Positions 8,852-16,575 are shown, counted from the stretch's first letter. The stretch: DNA of 24,900 nt from Thermoplasmata archaeon (GCA_019594025.1 JAFDUB010000013.1:1-24900); one strand, 5' to 3'. A program made the numbers and translations. Notes: a model not told the origin generated them from the letters alone.

Positions 8852-8862
8852 CATATAAAATA
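8852..8862 (-). promoter_or_regulatory. box A promoter that decides the start of the RecJ-like gene
   Basis: On the minus strand the run TTATTTTATATG covers this site. It includes the upstream in-frame ATG at 8854, which therefore cannot be in the transcript. The ATG at 8830 is at the normal distance for a leaderless mRNA. Confidence 0.6.
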
Positions 8863-8926
8863 AATCTTACTGCTTTGTTCATTGGGGTATTTAACTTCTA
8901 AATAAAAACTCCCTTCAAATATCAAT

Positions 8927-8938
8927 AATATACATATA
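8927..8938 (+). promoter_or_regulatory. box A promoter of the winged-helix ATPase/thiamine operon
   Basis: AATATACATATA lies 26-37 bases before the ATG at 8964. As no gap larger than about 35 bases separates the following four genes, this promoter probably drives the set. The 133-base divergent region shared with the RecJ-like gene holds no other visible site. Confidence 0.55.
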
Positions 8939-8963
8939 CCCCCTCGTCCTTACTAGTAATTAT

Positions 8964-11474
8964 ATGGTTCGAAAGGTAACCACCAAGGAGAAAGTGCTCG
9001 TACATCTTTTGGATTATTACTCTATAAGGGGTAAATACCAGCAGCCGGCCGAGATCACCCAGGAGGGGATGGCTCAAGTAATAGGTTCAAAGCAAAACAC
9101 CATCTCTTACTCCGTGAGAAACCTTGTAAACGAAGGGTTACTGAATGAGGAAACCTCACGAATCAAAGGTAAAAAACAAAGACGTAAAGGTTATTTTCTA
9201 ACCGATAAAGGAGTAAAAAAGGCCAAGGCCATAACCTCAAAAATACGGCAAACCCCGGTGAAGGCAGAGTTAAGCAATGAAAGGAAGGAGATACTTTTAA
9301 AGGATATCAACAAGTTCATTCATACGAATTTTTCGATTATAGAGATCTTAAATCGTTTAGAAAATGGCGTATTCACATATGAATCAAAGAACGCCAAGAA
9401 GGAACAGGCGGATTACTTGTTCTACATGCCTGAACCACCGGTGAAGATCCATGAACAATTAGAAGAGCTTTCGGAAAAACTGGAAGGAGAACAGTCGGTG
9501 TTCCTAGTGGAGGGCGAACCCGGATGTGGAAAAACTTCACTAATAACCTCCATAATAGAAAAAAAAATCGGTAAAATACCTATCTTTTATCTCAAGATAG
9601 AAAAGTGGCACGATGAACGATATCTTTGGGATCACCTCGGAGCGTTCCTTTCAAAAAACGGGGAGCATAAGTTGTCTTCGTATCTTGAATCCGCAAAGAA
9701 CGTACAAATCGCCGAGGCGTTGGCCAATCTGAAATTGGATCTGGAGTTGATATCCAGTGCCCTGATATTCGTGGAAGACATACAGGAGAACCCGCTCTTG
9801 ATGAAGATACTATGTGAGTTTGGAAAGAAGGTTAAGAGCTTAGAAGGAGTACATATGATTTTTTCAATTCTCCCAGGTAGATGTCCCGGGGAGCAGAGAA
9901 GAAAGATAGAACCGGATATAATCTCTTTAGATCACGAAGAATGTGACAGGCCCATGTTTGTCGAGTTGGCGGACTATTATGGGATCAAGGAGAGCTGTGA
10001 AGCGGTGCTGGATTTGGTACTTGAGAACAACCTAACTGCCGAGGAGCACCTTGCACTTTCTTATATGTCCGTCCATCGTTATCCTATAGAAAAAAAGGAA
10101 GTATGTAAGCTGGAATCGGTGAATACTAATTTGATTACAAACATTTTAAAGTCTCCCCTCGCCACCCTTTCATTAGAAGAAAAACCTATTGTCCACCCAC
10201 AGGTAAGAGAAAGGTTGCTGGGACGTTTACCGGATGCAACGAAAAGGGTGCTTAACTCCATCGCTGCGGAATACTATGATGATATACCCGCCAAAACAAT
10301 TTGGGAGAGTATAGAGATGCTCAATCATTTAGCCGAAACAGATGCTCCCAAAAGATTCTTTGATTTCTTAAATCAACATGGTTTTGAAATAATCTTCAGT
10401 GGATACAGCCGGTCGATATTAGATTCCATAGAGAAGTTCGAGGAAACGGTGGACGAAAGTGACGATTATCCTTCTCTCACCCTATGGAGGGGTGAGGCGT
10501 ATAGGGTTTTAAAGGAATATCCTCTTGCACTCCGTAATTATCGAGGGGTGATTGATAACTCAGACGACGGAAAGTTGATAACATCAGCGCATCACGGTGT
10601 TGCTAGGATACTTGAGGATCAAGGAAGATACGATTCCGCCCTTATAGAGTATGAAAAGGCCATAGAGCGAGCTCGAATCTCGTCTTCTACGGACGATTCC
10701 AAATTAACCGGAAAAACCCTTTTCCAGGTTGCCAACCTATGTGCAAAGAAAGGGGACCTAGACAGTGCCAGACACCATCTAAACAGAGCCATAGACTTGA
10801 TAAAAAAGAATCAGATGTATACAATCCTTACTTCCGCCTATTTCTTGTTGGCACGGGTTGAAAGGGACAGCGGTAATTCAGAGAAGGCATTGGAAACCTT
10901 CGAGAAGGGGTTGTCTGCATGGGAGAATATTGAGGAAACCTATCACCGGGTCGGCGGATTGCATGATATTGGAACCTTTTACAAGGTTATACGGGATCTC
11001 AGCAACGCTGAAGATTTTCTCAAAGAAACCATAGATATTTGTGAACAAATGGGCTATCGAAAGCTCAAAGCCTCCGCTTTATTGACCCTTACAGAGTGCT
11101 ATCTTGAAAAGGGTGATCTAAAGAAAGCCGCTGAAAGCGCCGAGGAGGCAACTATGATATTCAACAAACTCAACTATGAAGAGGAAAGAGCCTACGGCCA
11201 CGCTCTTTTGGGGCAGGTTTACACTCGATTGAACGATATGGATAAAGCGGGGGATAACCTTGCCAAAGCCATCTCGATATATCAAAAAATCGGTTCTTCT
11301 TATCCCTTAGGACTAGCTTATTTTTCCATGGCAAAATTGCAGGAGAAAAAGGGTAACAAAGAGGGCATCGCCAGTAATTTCCGGAAGTCTCTATTATCTC
11401 TTTCCTCCAGTGGTGCTAGTAGGATGATAGAGCACGTTCAGCGAGAGATGAAGACAATACCTCTTTCGATGTGA
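8964..11474 (+). CDS. winged-helix / STAND ATPase / TPR protein, putative transcription regulator
   Basis: The protein has 836 residues. The N-terminal 95 residues form a winged helix-turn-helix: TQEGMAQVIGSKQNTISYSV as helix-turn-recognition helix, then a wing and LTDKGVKKAK as in MarR-like and archaeal regulators. An NTPase domain follows with Walker A GEPGCGKT (184-191) and Walker B ALIFVED (266-272), and a strand MIFSILPGR. From about 490 to 820 there are TPR-like units (GRYDSALIEYEKAIERA, GNSEKALETFEKGL, GDLKKAAESAEEA). STAND regulators of this layout use the TPR part to sense and the ATPase as a switch; DNA binding is predicted from the winged helix. Its last codon overlaps the region of the next gene (TGA at 11472-11474, next ATG at 11480), so it may sense a thiamine-related signal, which is inference. 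It resembles the ATPase at 2530-5580 only in general design. Confidence 0.87.
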   Translation: MVRKVTTKEKVLVHLLDYYSIRGKYQQPAEITQEGMAQVIGSKQNTISYSVRNLVNEGLLNEETSRIKGKKQRRKGYFLTDKGVKKAKAITSKIRQTPVKAELSNERKEILLKDINKFIHTNFSIIEILNRLENGVFTYESKNAKKEQADYLFYMPEPPVKIHEQLEELSEKLEGEQSVFLVEGEPGCGKTSLITSIIEKKIGKIPIFYLKIEKWHDERYLWDHLGAFLSKNGEHKLSSYLESAKNVQIAEALANLKLDLELISSALIFVEDIQENPLLMKILCEFGKKVKSLEGVHMIFSILPGRCPGEQRRKIEPDIISLDHEECDRPMFVELADYYGIKESCEAVLDLVLENNLTAEEHLALSYMSVHRYPIEKKEVCKLESVNTNLITNILKSPLATLSLEEKPIVHPQVRERLLGRLPDATKRVLNSIAAEYYDDIPAKTIWESIEMLNHLAETDAPKRFFDFLNQHGFEIIFSGYSRSILDSIEKFEETVDESDDYPSLTLWRGEAYRVLKEYPLALRNYRGVIDNSDDGKLITSAHHGVARILEDQGRYDSALIEYEKAIERARISSSTDDSKLTGKTLFQVANLCAKKGDLDSARHHLNRAIDLIKKNQMYTILTSAYFLLARVERDSGNSEKALETFEKGLSAWENIEETYHRVGGLHDIGTFYKVIRDLSNAEDFLKETIDICEQMGYRKLKASALLTLTECYLEKGDLKKAAESAEEATMIFNKLNYEEERAYGHALLGQVYTRLNDMDKAGDNLAKAISIYQKIGSSYPLGLAYFSMAKLQEKKGNKEGIASNFRKSLLSLSSSGASRMIEHVQREMKTIPLSM

Positions 11475-11479
11475 GATCC

Positions 11480-12418
11480 ATGGCTAAATTCTCACACGAG
11501 TTTTTAAAAAGGTTTTTTCAAGAGGATTTAAAAGATTCAAGGGTGGAAATGGGTCCCCGATATGGTGAGGATGCAGCGGTAATTAAGTTTGGTAAGGAGT
11601 ACCTGGTAGTACATCCCGACCCTATATCCGGGGCGTTGGAAAATATCGGTTGGCTGTCGATCCACATACCGGCTAACGATATAGCCGCCGCCGGTGCGAA
11701 ACCATGTTGGGCCCTCCCTACCGTCCAGACACCTGAAGATTTTTCAAAAAGCAAAGTGGAAAGGTTACTCGACGAAATGTGTGAAGCGGCTAGAGGTTTA
11801 AACGTCGGTTTGATAGGCGGGCATACCGAGACCGTGGAATTCATCGATCGTCCAATGGTCACCACCTGCATGATGGGGTTGACGGGATCTCCTATATACA
11901 CACATACTTCAAACCCCGGCGATCTTTTGGTGCAGATCGGTGATGCGGGTATAGAGGGTACGTGGGTGCTGGTTACCGACGCTTACGATAAACTGGAATC
12001 CCTAGGTGTAAGCGAGGCTTGTTTGCATGAAGTGTTAGGATGGAGAAATGATATCAGCGTGGTGGATGATGCTCTGCGTTTAAGAGATACGGCCACATCC
12101 ATGCACGATGCCACCGAAGGGGGACTGCTTCAAGGTGCATACGAGATGGCTTTTGCTTCAGGCAACAGGTTTGAAATCCATAGAGCCCCCTCGGTTAGAG
12201 AGGCAACGTTGGAGATCTGCGGTGTTCTGAATGTAGATCCCCTGCGGCTGATAGCGTCCGGGTGCCTATTAGCCACCGTTCCTCCGGACACTGAATTACC
12301 TGTAGGTAAAGTGATCGGCAAGGTAACCGAGGGTGAGCCCGGTTTATTCTTCGACTCTAAAAAGGTAGGGGAGAATACCGAGGACGAATTGTTTAGAGTG
12401 CTTCGGGAGATGAACTAA
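11480..12418 (+). CDS. AIR-synthase-related protein (PurM/HypE/ThiL superfamily)
   Basis: The protein has about 312 residues. It has the PurM-like two-domain fold: an N-terminal acidic patch GEDAAV, a strand-helix with HIPANDIAAAGAKPCWAL, a second phosphate-binding segment GLIGGHTETV, and a C-terminal domain with MHDATEGGLLQGAYEMA and the late strand LIASGCLLATV. The family contains HypE, SelD, PurM and ThiL, all ATP users. Archaeal HypE-like paralogues of this type have no settled reaction. It lacks the C-terminal Cys of true HypE (the chain ends LREMN), so hydrogenase maturation is unlikely. Adjacency to thiE and thiL suggests a role around thiamine. An in-frame GTG at 11471 overlaps the stop of the upstream gene; the ATG at 11480, after the stop, is preferred. 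Confidence 0.8.
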   Translation: MAKFSHEFLKRFFQEDLKDSRVEMGPRYGEDAAVIKFGKEYLVVHPDPISGALENIGWLSIHIPANDIAAAGAKPCWALPTVQTPEDFSKSKVERLLDEMCEAARGLNVGLIGGHTETVEFIDRPMVTTCMMGLTGSPIYTHTSNPGDLLVQIGDAGIEGTWVLVTDAYDKLESLGVSEACLHEVLGWRNDISVVDDALRLRDTATSMHDATEGGLLQGAYEMAFASGNRFEIHRAPSVREATLEICGVLNVDPLRLIASGCLLATVPPDTELPVGKVIGKVTEGEPGLFFDSKKVGENTEDELFRVLREMN

Positions 12419-12452
12419 AAGATATATAGATAATGAAACATAGGGTGATTGT

Positions 12453-13091
12453 ATGTGGTCTCATAGTGAATTAAGGGATGTGGATTATTACTTCATCACC
12501 GACGAAGGTATGAACATATCACCGGCGGAACAGGCTGAGATAGCTGTTCAAGAGGGTGTTAAGATGATTCAATATCGTCGAAAATCTGCAGGTTCAAAGA
12601 TAATGTACGAGGAGGCCTCAGAGGTGGCACAGGTGTGTAGAGATAAGGCGATATTCATAATCAACGATAGGATAGATATCGCATTAGCGGTGGATGCAGA
12701 CGGAGTTCATCTAGGACAGGACGATATACCATATACGGTGGCAAGAAAACTCACGGGGGATAAGATATTGGGTGTATCGACCCATACACTGGAACAGGCT
12801 GAAGATGCGGAGGGTATTGCCGACTACATCGGCGTAGGTCCGGTTCATGCTACGGATACCAAGGACGACGGATGGCTCGAACTTGGTATAGACGGAGCAT
12901 TGGAAATCGCTAAGTCGGTGGATATACCCACCGCAGCCATAGGTGGGATAGGTGAAGAGGATGTTCCACTTCTAGGGAGAGACTTTGATATGATTTGTGC
13001 GGTTTCATCGGTAACACGAAAGGGGAATTTTGTTGAAAGGGTACGGTTATTTGAGGAAGTGTTTAAAAGAAGTAAGAGGAGAAGAAGATGA
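12453..13091 (+). CDS. thiE: thiamine-phosphate synthase
   Basis: This 212-residue TIM-barrel protein joins HMP-diphosphate and thiazole phosphate to form thiamine phosphate. Family motifs are in order: YYFITD, MIQYRRK (binding HMP-diphosphate), IINDRIDIALAVDADGVHLG, GVSTHT, YIGVGPVHATDTK (metal and phosphate binding loop) and AIGGIGEED. The length is normal. The start has GGTGAT 4-9 bases upstream, and an AT-rich GATATATAG at 12420-12428 could be an extra internal promoter. The ATG of thiL overlaps the last 4 bases, a classic coupled arrangement. Many archaea use a ThiD-ThiN fusion instead of ThiE, so the bacterial-style enzyme here is of some taxonomic interest. Confidence 0.95.
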   Translation: MWSHSELRDVDYYFITDEGMNISPAEQAEIAVQEGVKMIQYRRKSAGSKIMYEEASEVAQVCRDKAIFIINDRIDIALAVDADGVHLGQDDIPYTVARKLTGDKILGVSTHTLEQAEDAEGIADYIGVGPVHATDTKDDGWLELGIDGALEIAKSVDIPTAAIGGIGEEDVPLLGRDFDMICAVSSVTRKGNFVERVRLFEEVFKRSKRRRR

Positions 13092-14032
13092 CAAAACTGA
13101 GTGAACTAGGTGAATTCGGACTCATAGATCGACTGGCATCCAAAGTCGGGCGGGGAAAGGAAGTAATCAAAGGGATCGGCGACGACTGTGCGGTTCTGGA
13201 CGGTGATGATTTTTACACTTTGCTCACCACGGATATGCTGGTTTCCGGTGATCATTTTAACCGTGATTGGCAGACTCCACGGCAGATCGGTTGGAAGTCC
13301 ATGGTGGCTAACGTATCCGATATCGCCGCCATGGGCGGGTATCCCCTTTGGGCCCTGGTATCTTTGGCGCTTCCCGACGATGTGGATGTTGAATATTTGG
13401 ATTCTATTTACGACGGTATGATCTCGGCCTCTGAAAAATATAAGATGGAAATAATCGGTGGAGATACCACTCATGGAGATATTCTTGTCATCAACATAGT
13501 GATTATCGGGAGGGTGGAGAAGGATAATTTATGTTTGAGGAGCGGTGCGAAGATAGGTGATAAAATATGTGTTACCGGCGACCTAGGTAAAAGCTGGGCC
13601 GGTCTCGATCTCCTGCGAGCGGGTGTCGACGGATATACCGATTATCATCTCGAACCCTCCTGCAGACTTGAAGAGGGTAGAGTACTGGCACCCCATGTTA
13701 ACGCCATGATCGATGTTAGCGACGGTTTATCGTCCGAGGTGATGCATATCTGTAAGCAGAGCGGAACCGGTGCGGTGATCGATAAAGATAAAATACCGGT
13801 TTCTTCACGTACCCGTGAGGCAGCTGATAAATTGGATAAAGACCCGTATCAATGGGCGTTATCCGGTGGTGAGGATTTTGAACTGGTCTTCACCATACCA
13901 GAATCAAAAATTGAGGCCGTATCTGATGTTCCTTATGTTATAGTCGGAGATATTACAGAAAAAGGAACCTACCTATTGGAAGGAAAACAAAAAAAAGAAC
14001 TGAGCGGTGGTTACGACCATTTCCGCTTATAA
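13088..14032 (+). CDS. thiL: thiamine-monophosphate kinase
   Basis: The protein has 314 residues and converts thiamine phosphate to thiamine diphosphate with ATP. It belongs to the PurM superfamily. Visible signatures are LGEFGLIDRL at the N-terminus, GIGDDCAVL (metal-binding aspartates), LLTTDMLVSGDHF, the ANVSDIAAMGG helix, EIIGGDTTHG, ITVTGDLG-like KICVTGDLG, the second-domain MIDVSDGLSSEV, and GGEDFELVFT. The start overlaps thiE by 4 bases (ATGA), so translation is coupled and the two enzymes catalyse consecutive steps. The 3' end overlaps by 6 bases the end of the convergent acetyltransferase gene. All expected catalytic residues appear present. Confidence 0.95.
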   Translation: MTKLSELGEFGLIDRLASKVGRGKEVIKGIGDDCAVLDGDDFYTLLTTDMLVSGDHFNRDWQTPRQIGWKSMVANVSDIAAMGGYPLWALVSLALPDDVDVEYLDSIYDGMISASEKYKMEIIGGDTTHGDILVINIVIIGRVEKDNLCLRSGAKIGDKICVTGDLGKSWAGLDLLRAGVDGYTDYHLEPSCRLEEGRVLAPHVNAMIDVSDGLSSEVMHICKQSGTGAVIDKDKIPVSSRTREAADKLDKDPYQWALSGGEDFELVFTIPESKIEAVSDVPYVIVGDITEKGTYLLEGKQKKELSGGYDHFRL

Positions 14033-14494
14033 TCTTTTCAGCTTTTTGTGAAGGTAGGTTTTGTATCCCAAATTCTCCCAGAATTTGATTGCACCTTTAT
14101 TTTCCGGAGCAACGGTCAGTACTGCTAGATCGAAGCCTCTTTCCCTGATCCACGATTCGGCTTGAAGTACAAGACTCGTTCCGATACCCTCCTCCCTCCT
14201 CTCTTCTTTGATTATCAGGTCCATGATCGCACCGATTTTTTTAAATTTAAAAATAGGAGCTCGCTTTCTCAGACTCACACTTACAAATCCTATTATTTCC
14301 CCCCTCTCCTCCGCTATAAAAGATACTAGATTGTTGTCTATCGAGTCCTCCATGAACTTAACCCATTCTTGTCTAGCGTTATCGGCCAGTGTGTATTCTT
14401 CCATGATCTCCTGATGCATCTCTGCTAGTTGAGACCATAGTTTAGACATTTTGACCAAGTCACTTTTATTTGCCTCTCTGATCTCGATTGACAT
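14027..14494 (-). CDS. GNAT-family N-acetyltransferase
   Basis: The protein has 155 residues and the GNAT fold. An N-terminal IREANKSDLVKMSKLW begins the fold. The central strand IGFVSVSL is followed by the acetyl-CoA binding motif A with EEGIGTSLV (R/Q-x-x-G-x-G/A type) and the late motif AIKFWENLGYK, typical of the family. It transfers an acetyl group from acetyl-CoA to an amine; the substrate, which could be a protein N-terminus, a lysine or a small molecule, is not predictable. An AT-rich ATATATACA element (reading minus strand near 14524-14532) lies about 30-38 bases upstream of the start and may be box A. The length is normal for a stand-alone GNAT. Confidence 0.88.
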   Translation of the reverse strand: MSIEIREANKSDLVKMSKLWSQLAEMHQEIMEEYTLADNARQEWVKFMEDSIDNNLVSFIAEERGEIIGFVSVSLRKRAPIFKFKKIGAIMDLIIKEERREEGIGTSLVLQAESWIRERGFDLAVLTVAPENKGAIKFWENLGYKTYLHKKLKRL

Positions 14495-14573
14495 GTTTTT
14501 AATTAAGAAATGAGTAACACATGTATATATTTAGTGGCGTTTTAGGTGAAAATGTCGGCGTAGAAGGATAAAA

Positions 14574-14582
14574 CTATAAATA
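14574..14582 (+). promoter_or_regulatory. box A promoter of the EF1A gene
   Basis: CTATAAATA lies about 48-56 bases before the EF1A start. Transcription would begin near 14604, giving a leader of about 25 bases, unlike the leaderless genes around it. Confidence 0.6.
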
Positions 14583-14617
14583 TGGAAAGGCATTAAGGGA
14601 GGCAAATAGAGATTAAT

Positions 14618-14622
14618 GGAGG
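14618..14622 (+). promoter_or_regulatory. ribosome binding site of EF1A
   Basis: GGAGG lies 7 bases before the ATG. Another GGGAGG about 20 bases earlier lies near the predicted transcription start. The strong site fits the high expression of this gene. Confidence 0.7.
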
Positions 14623-14629
14623 CACAAAA

Positions 14630-15907
14630 ATGGCAGAAAAACCACACTTGAACCTCGTGTTCATAGGCCACGTGGACCACGGAAAGTCCACCTTAGTAGG
14701 CAGAACGCTGTTCGAGACCAAGGCCATAGACGCTCATAAGATCGATGAATACAGAAAGAAAGCCGAAGAGATGGGTAAAGGTACTTTCGAGTTCGCATGG
14801 GTGATGGATAGATTGAAAGAAGAAAGAGAACGAGGCCTCACCATTGATGTTATGCATCAGAGGTTCGATACGGATAAATATTATTTTACCATCATCGACG
14901 CCCCGGGCCACAGGGATTTCGTAAAAAACATGATAACCGGTACCAGTCAGGCGGATGCCGCGGTGATGGTTGTTGCGGCTACCGAGGGCATAATGGCCCA
15001 GACAAGGGAACACGCTTTCCTTGCTAGAACACTCGGAGTTGGACAACTCATAGTGGCTGTAAACAAGATGGACGCCACCCAACCGGCATACAGCGAAGAA
15101 AGGTACGAAGAAGTCAAAGATAGCGTCTACAAACTGTTAAAACAGATCGGCTATAGAGATGAGCAGTTCGATATATTACCACTAAGCGCACTTCAGGGCG
15201 ACAACGTTTCAGAGAAGAGTGATAACCTTTCATGGTATAAAGGTATCAAATTCCTAGACGCCATCAACAACTTAGATGTTCCTGAAAAGCCAATCGGTAA
15301 ACCTTTGAGACTACCTGTACAGGACGTTTATACCATAACCGGTATAGGAACGGTACCTGTGGGCAGAGTAGAAACAGGTGTACTGAAACCCGGTCAAAAG
15401 ATACACTTCATGCCGGCAAATGTGACCGGTGAAGTCAAATCTATCGAACAGCACCACGAACAATTGCCCAAAGCTGAACCAGGTGATAACGTTGGTTTCA
15501 ACGTACGTGGCGTAGGCAAGAACGATATACGAAGAGGCGATGTAGCAGGTCCAGTAGATGATCCACCGACAGTTGCGGAAACTTTTGATGCAAGAATTAT
15601 CGTACTAGATCACCCGAGTGTGGTTACCGAGGGATACACACCTGTATTCCACACCCATACCGCACAGGTAGCTTGTACGTTTATCAAGCTGAAGCAAAAG
15701 TTGAACCCACGAACCGGTGAAGTCGTCGAAGAGAACCCAGACTACCTGAAGAACGGTGATGCAGCAGTCGTCACCGTGAAACCGACCAGGAACTTGGTCA
15801 TCGAGAAGGCTCAGGATTTCCCTGAATTGGGTAGATTCGCCATCAGGGACATGGGTCAGACCGTCGCCGCAGGCCAGTGTATCGACGTGGAAAAAAAGAA
15901 GATGTAA
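14630..15907 (+). CDS. tuf: translation elongation factor 1A (aEF1A)
   Basis: The protein has 425 residues, the usual archaeal EF1A length. It carries aminoacyl-tRNA to the ribosome as a GTP complex. G1 is GHVDHGKST (from residue 13), the switch 1 region ends RERGLTIDV, G3 is DAPGHRDFVKNMITG, and G4 is NKMD. Domains 2 and 3 follow, with LPVQDVYTITGIGTVPVGRVETG. The order EF1A then S10 is conserved in many archaea, and S10 begins 41 bases downstream. Codon choice, with many GGT, GAA and AAG codons, looks tuned to high expression. Start chosen from the strong ribosome binding site. Confidence 0.98.
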   Translation: MAEKPHLNLVFIGHVDHGKSTLVGRTLFETKAIDAHKIDEYRKKAEEMGKGTFEFAWVMDRLKEERERGLTIDVMHQRFDTDKYYFTIIDAPGHRDFVKNMITGTSQADAAVMVVAATEGIMAQTREHAFLARTLGVGQLIVAVNKMDATQPAYSEERYEEVKDSVYKLLKQIGYRDEQFDILPLSALQGDNVSEKSDNLSWYKGIKFLDAINNLDVPEKPIGKPLRLPVQDVYTITGIGTVPVGRVETGVLKPGQKIHFMPANVTGEVKSIEQHHEQLPKAEPGDNVGFNVRGVGKNDIRRGDVAGPVDDPPTVAETFDARIIVLDHPSVVTEGYTPVFHTHTAQVACTFIKLKQKLNPRTGEVVEENPDYLKNGDAAVVTVKPTRNLVIEKAQDFPELGRFAIRDMGQTVAAGQCIDVEKKKM

Positions 15908-15922
15908 AAATCTTCAAACCCT

Positions 15923-15938
15923 CTTTTATTTTTATATA
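15923..15938 (+). promoter_or_regulatory. AT-rich element before rpsJ: box A and possible T-run terminator of EF1A
   Basis: CTTTTATTTTTATATA begins 15 bases after the EF1A stop. It can act as the box A of rpsJ, 11-26 bases before the GTG at 15949. Its T-rich character could also end some EF1A transcripts. Box A at this distance excludes the GTG at 15940 as a leaderless start. Confidence 0.4.
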
Positions 15939-15948
15939 GGTGAAAAAA

Positions 15949-16260
15949 GTGGTACAAAGAGCAAGGATATCTCTCAGCGGTACAAGCCCCAAAAAAGTGG
16001 ACGAGATCAGTAGTCAAATCAAAGCGATCTCTGAGAGAACAGGAGTGGAGATGAGAGGACCTACACCACTTCCCACTAAAAAACTAGTAGTTCCCTGCAG
16101 GAAATCACCGGACGGAGAAGGTTCGGAAACCTGGGAGCGCTGGGAGATGCGGGTACACAAGCGATTGATCGACATAGACGCCGATGAAAGGGCACTAAGA
16201 CAGCTGATGCGTATACAGGTCCCGGACGAAGTACACATAGAGATAGTTCTCCACAGTTGA
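15949..16260 (+). CDS. rpsJ: 30S ribosomal protein S10
   Basis: From the GTG at 15949 the protein has 103 residues, the normal archaeal S10 length. Its N-terminus then reads MVQRARISLSG, matching the family start pattern MxxARIxLSG. The frame also has a GTG at 15940, which would add three residues (MKK) and sits only two bases after box A. Family residues include SPDGEGSETWERWEMR, HKRLIDIDADERAL and LMRIQVPDEV. It binds 16S rRNA in the small-subunit head. The gene is followed by the structured tRNA-Ala region. Confidence 0.96.
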   Translation: MVQRARISLSGTSPKKVDEISSQIKAISERTGVEMRGPTPLPTKKLVVPCRKSPDGEGSETWERWEMRVHKRLIDIDADERALRQLMRIQVPDEVHIEIVLHS

Positions 16261-16337
16261 ACCTGCAAATTCCGTTAAAAATTGTTGTAGCGATAAACGC
16301 TCCAGATGGTTTGCTCTCAAGTACACTATAAAAAAAG

Positions 16338-16345
16338 TTTATACA
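16338..16345 (+). promoter_or_regulatory. box A promoter upstream of the tRNA-Ala leader
   Basis: TTTATACA lies just before the first copy of the tRNA 5' end. Transcription would begin near 16368-16372, about 10 bases before that copy. Between the second copy and the real tRNA (16510-16575) I see no box A, so the tRNA would be transcribed with a leader of about 200 bases carrying the repeats and hairpins below. TATAAAA at 16327-16333 is an alternative box A. Confidence 0.5.
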
Positions 16346-16380
16346 TAGAAATCGTTCTTCACTCGTAAAAACTCGTTCAC

Positions 16381-16392
16381 GGGCCCATAGAT
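16381..16392 (+). repeat. copy 1 of the tRNA-Ala 5' end (12-base direct repeat)
   Basis: GGGCCCATAGAT is identical to tRNA bases 1-12 at 16576-16587. The repeat starts 36 bases after box A. It is also the left arm of the long inverted repeat at 16381-16476, and continues there into a D-arm-like stretch (GAT, then ATTGGCTCA, then ATC). Confidence 0.85.
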
Positions 16393-16412
16393 ATTGGCTC
16401 AATCATAGATGC

Positions 16413-16431
16413 GCAGGAACTCTGTTCCTGC
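16413..16431 (+). repeat. hairpin H1 (8 bp stem, 3-base loop)
   Basis: GCAGGAAC, loop TCT, GTTCCTGC. The preceding CATAGATGCGCAGGAA (16404-16419) matches CATAGATACGCAGGAA at 16503-16518 with one difference, tying H1 to H3. Confidence 0.85.
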
Positions 16432-16434
16432 TCT

Positions 16435-16455
16435 CGTCAATTACAAAAATTGACG
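16435..16455 (+). repeat. hairpin H2 (8 bp stem, 5-base loop)
   Basis: CGTCAATT, loop ACAAA, AATTGACG. It is adjacent to H1 and enclosed by the 96-base inverted repeat. Confidence 0.85.
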
Positions 16456-16497
16456 ATTCAGCCTATCGATGGACCCTCATTCGCAACAGCTCATTTC

Positions 16498-16509
16498 GGG
16501 CCCATAGAT
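16498..16509 (+). repeat. copy 2 of the tRNA-Ala 5' end (12-base direct repeat)
   Basis: GGGCCCATAGAT again, 117 bases after copy 1 and 78 bases before the real tRNA. The flank is CTCATTTC, similar to CGTTCAC before copy 1 and GTTCATTCGT before the tRNA. Confidence 0.85.
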
Positions 16510-16551
16510 ACGCAGGAATTTTCACAGAAAATTCCTCCACTCTGTAGCCCC
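16498..16551 (+). repeat. imperfect inverted repeat from copy 2, enclosing hairpin H3
   Basis: Copy 2 (GGGCCCATAGA) faces TCTGTAGCCCC at 16541-16551, with 9 of 11 positions able to pair including one G-T. Inside is H3: AGGAATTTT (16514-16522), loop CACAG, AAAATTCCT (16528-16536), a perfect 9 bp stem. The whole could fold as one long hairpin. Confidence 0.7.
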
Positions 16552-16575
16552 ACTCAATCACTCACGTTCATTCGT

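Larger units (their letters stand above)
16381..16476 (+). repeat. long imperfect inverted repeat (about 96 bases) enclosing two hairpins
   Basis: The left arm (16381-16404) and right arm (16455-16476) are imperfect reverse complements. The right arm on the minus strand reads GGGTCCATCGATA then GGCTGAATC; the left arm reads GGGCCCATAGATA, then TT, then GGCTCAATC. About 19 of 22 paired positions agree. Inside are two perfect hairpins (16413-16431 and 16435-16455). As RNA the element would form a three-way junction with an acceptor-like outer stem. It is not a normal tRNA, since the inner hairpins lack an anticodon loop and a T loop. Confidence 0.75.

Noticed and set aside
12419..12452. TPP riboswitch before thiE
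   Set aside because: The gap is only 34 bases and lacks the conserved THI-box segments; the operon start at 8940-8963 is also too short.
16381..16476. A second complete tRNA
   Set aside because: The ends resemble an acceptor stem and D-arm, but there is no 7-base anticodon loop with T33 and no T loop; the inside is two perfect hairpins.
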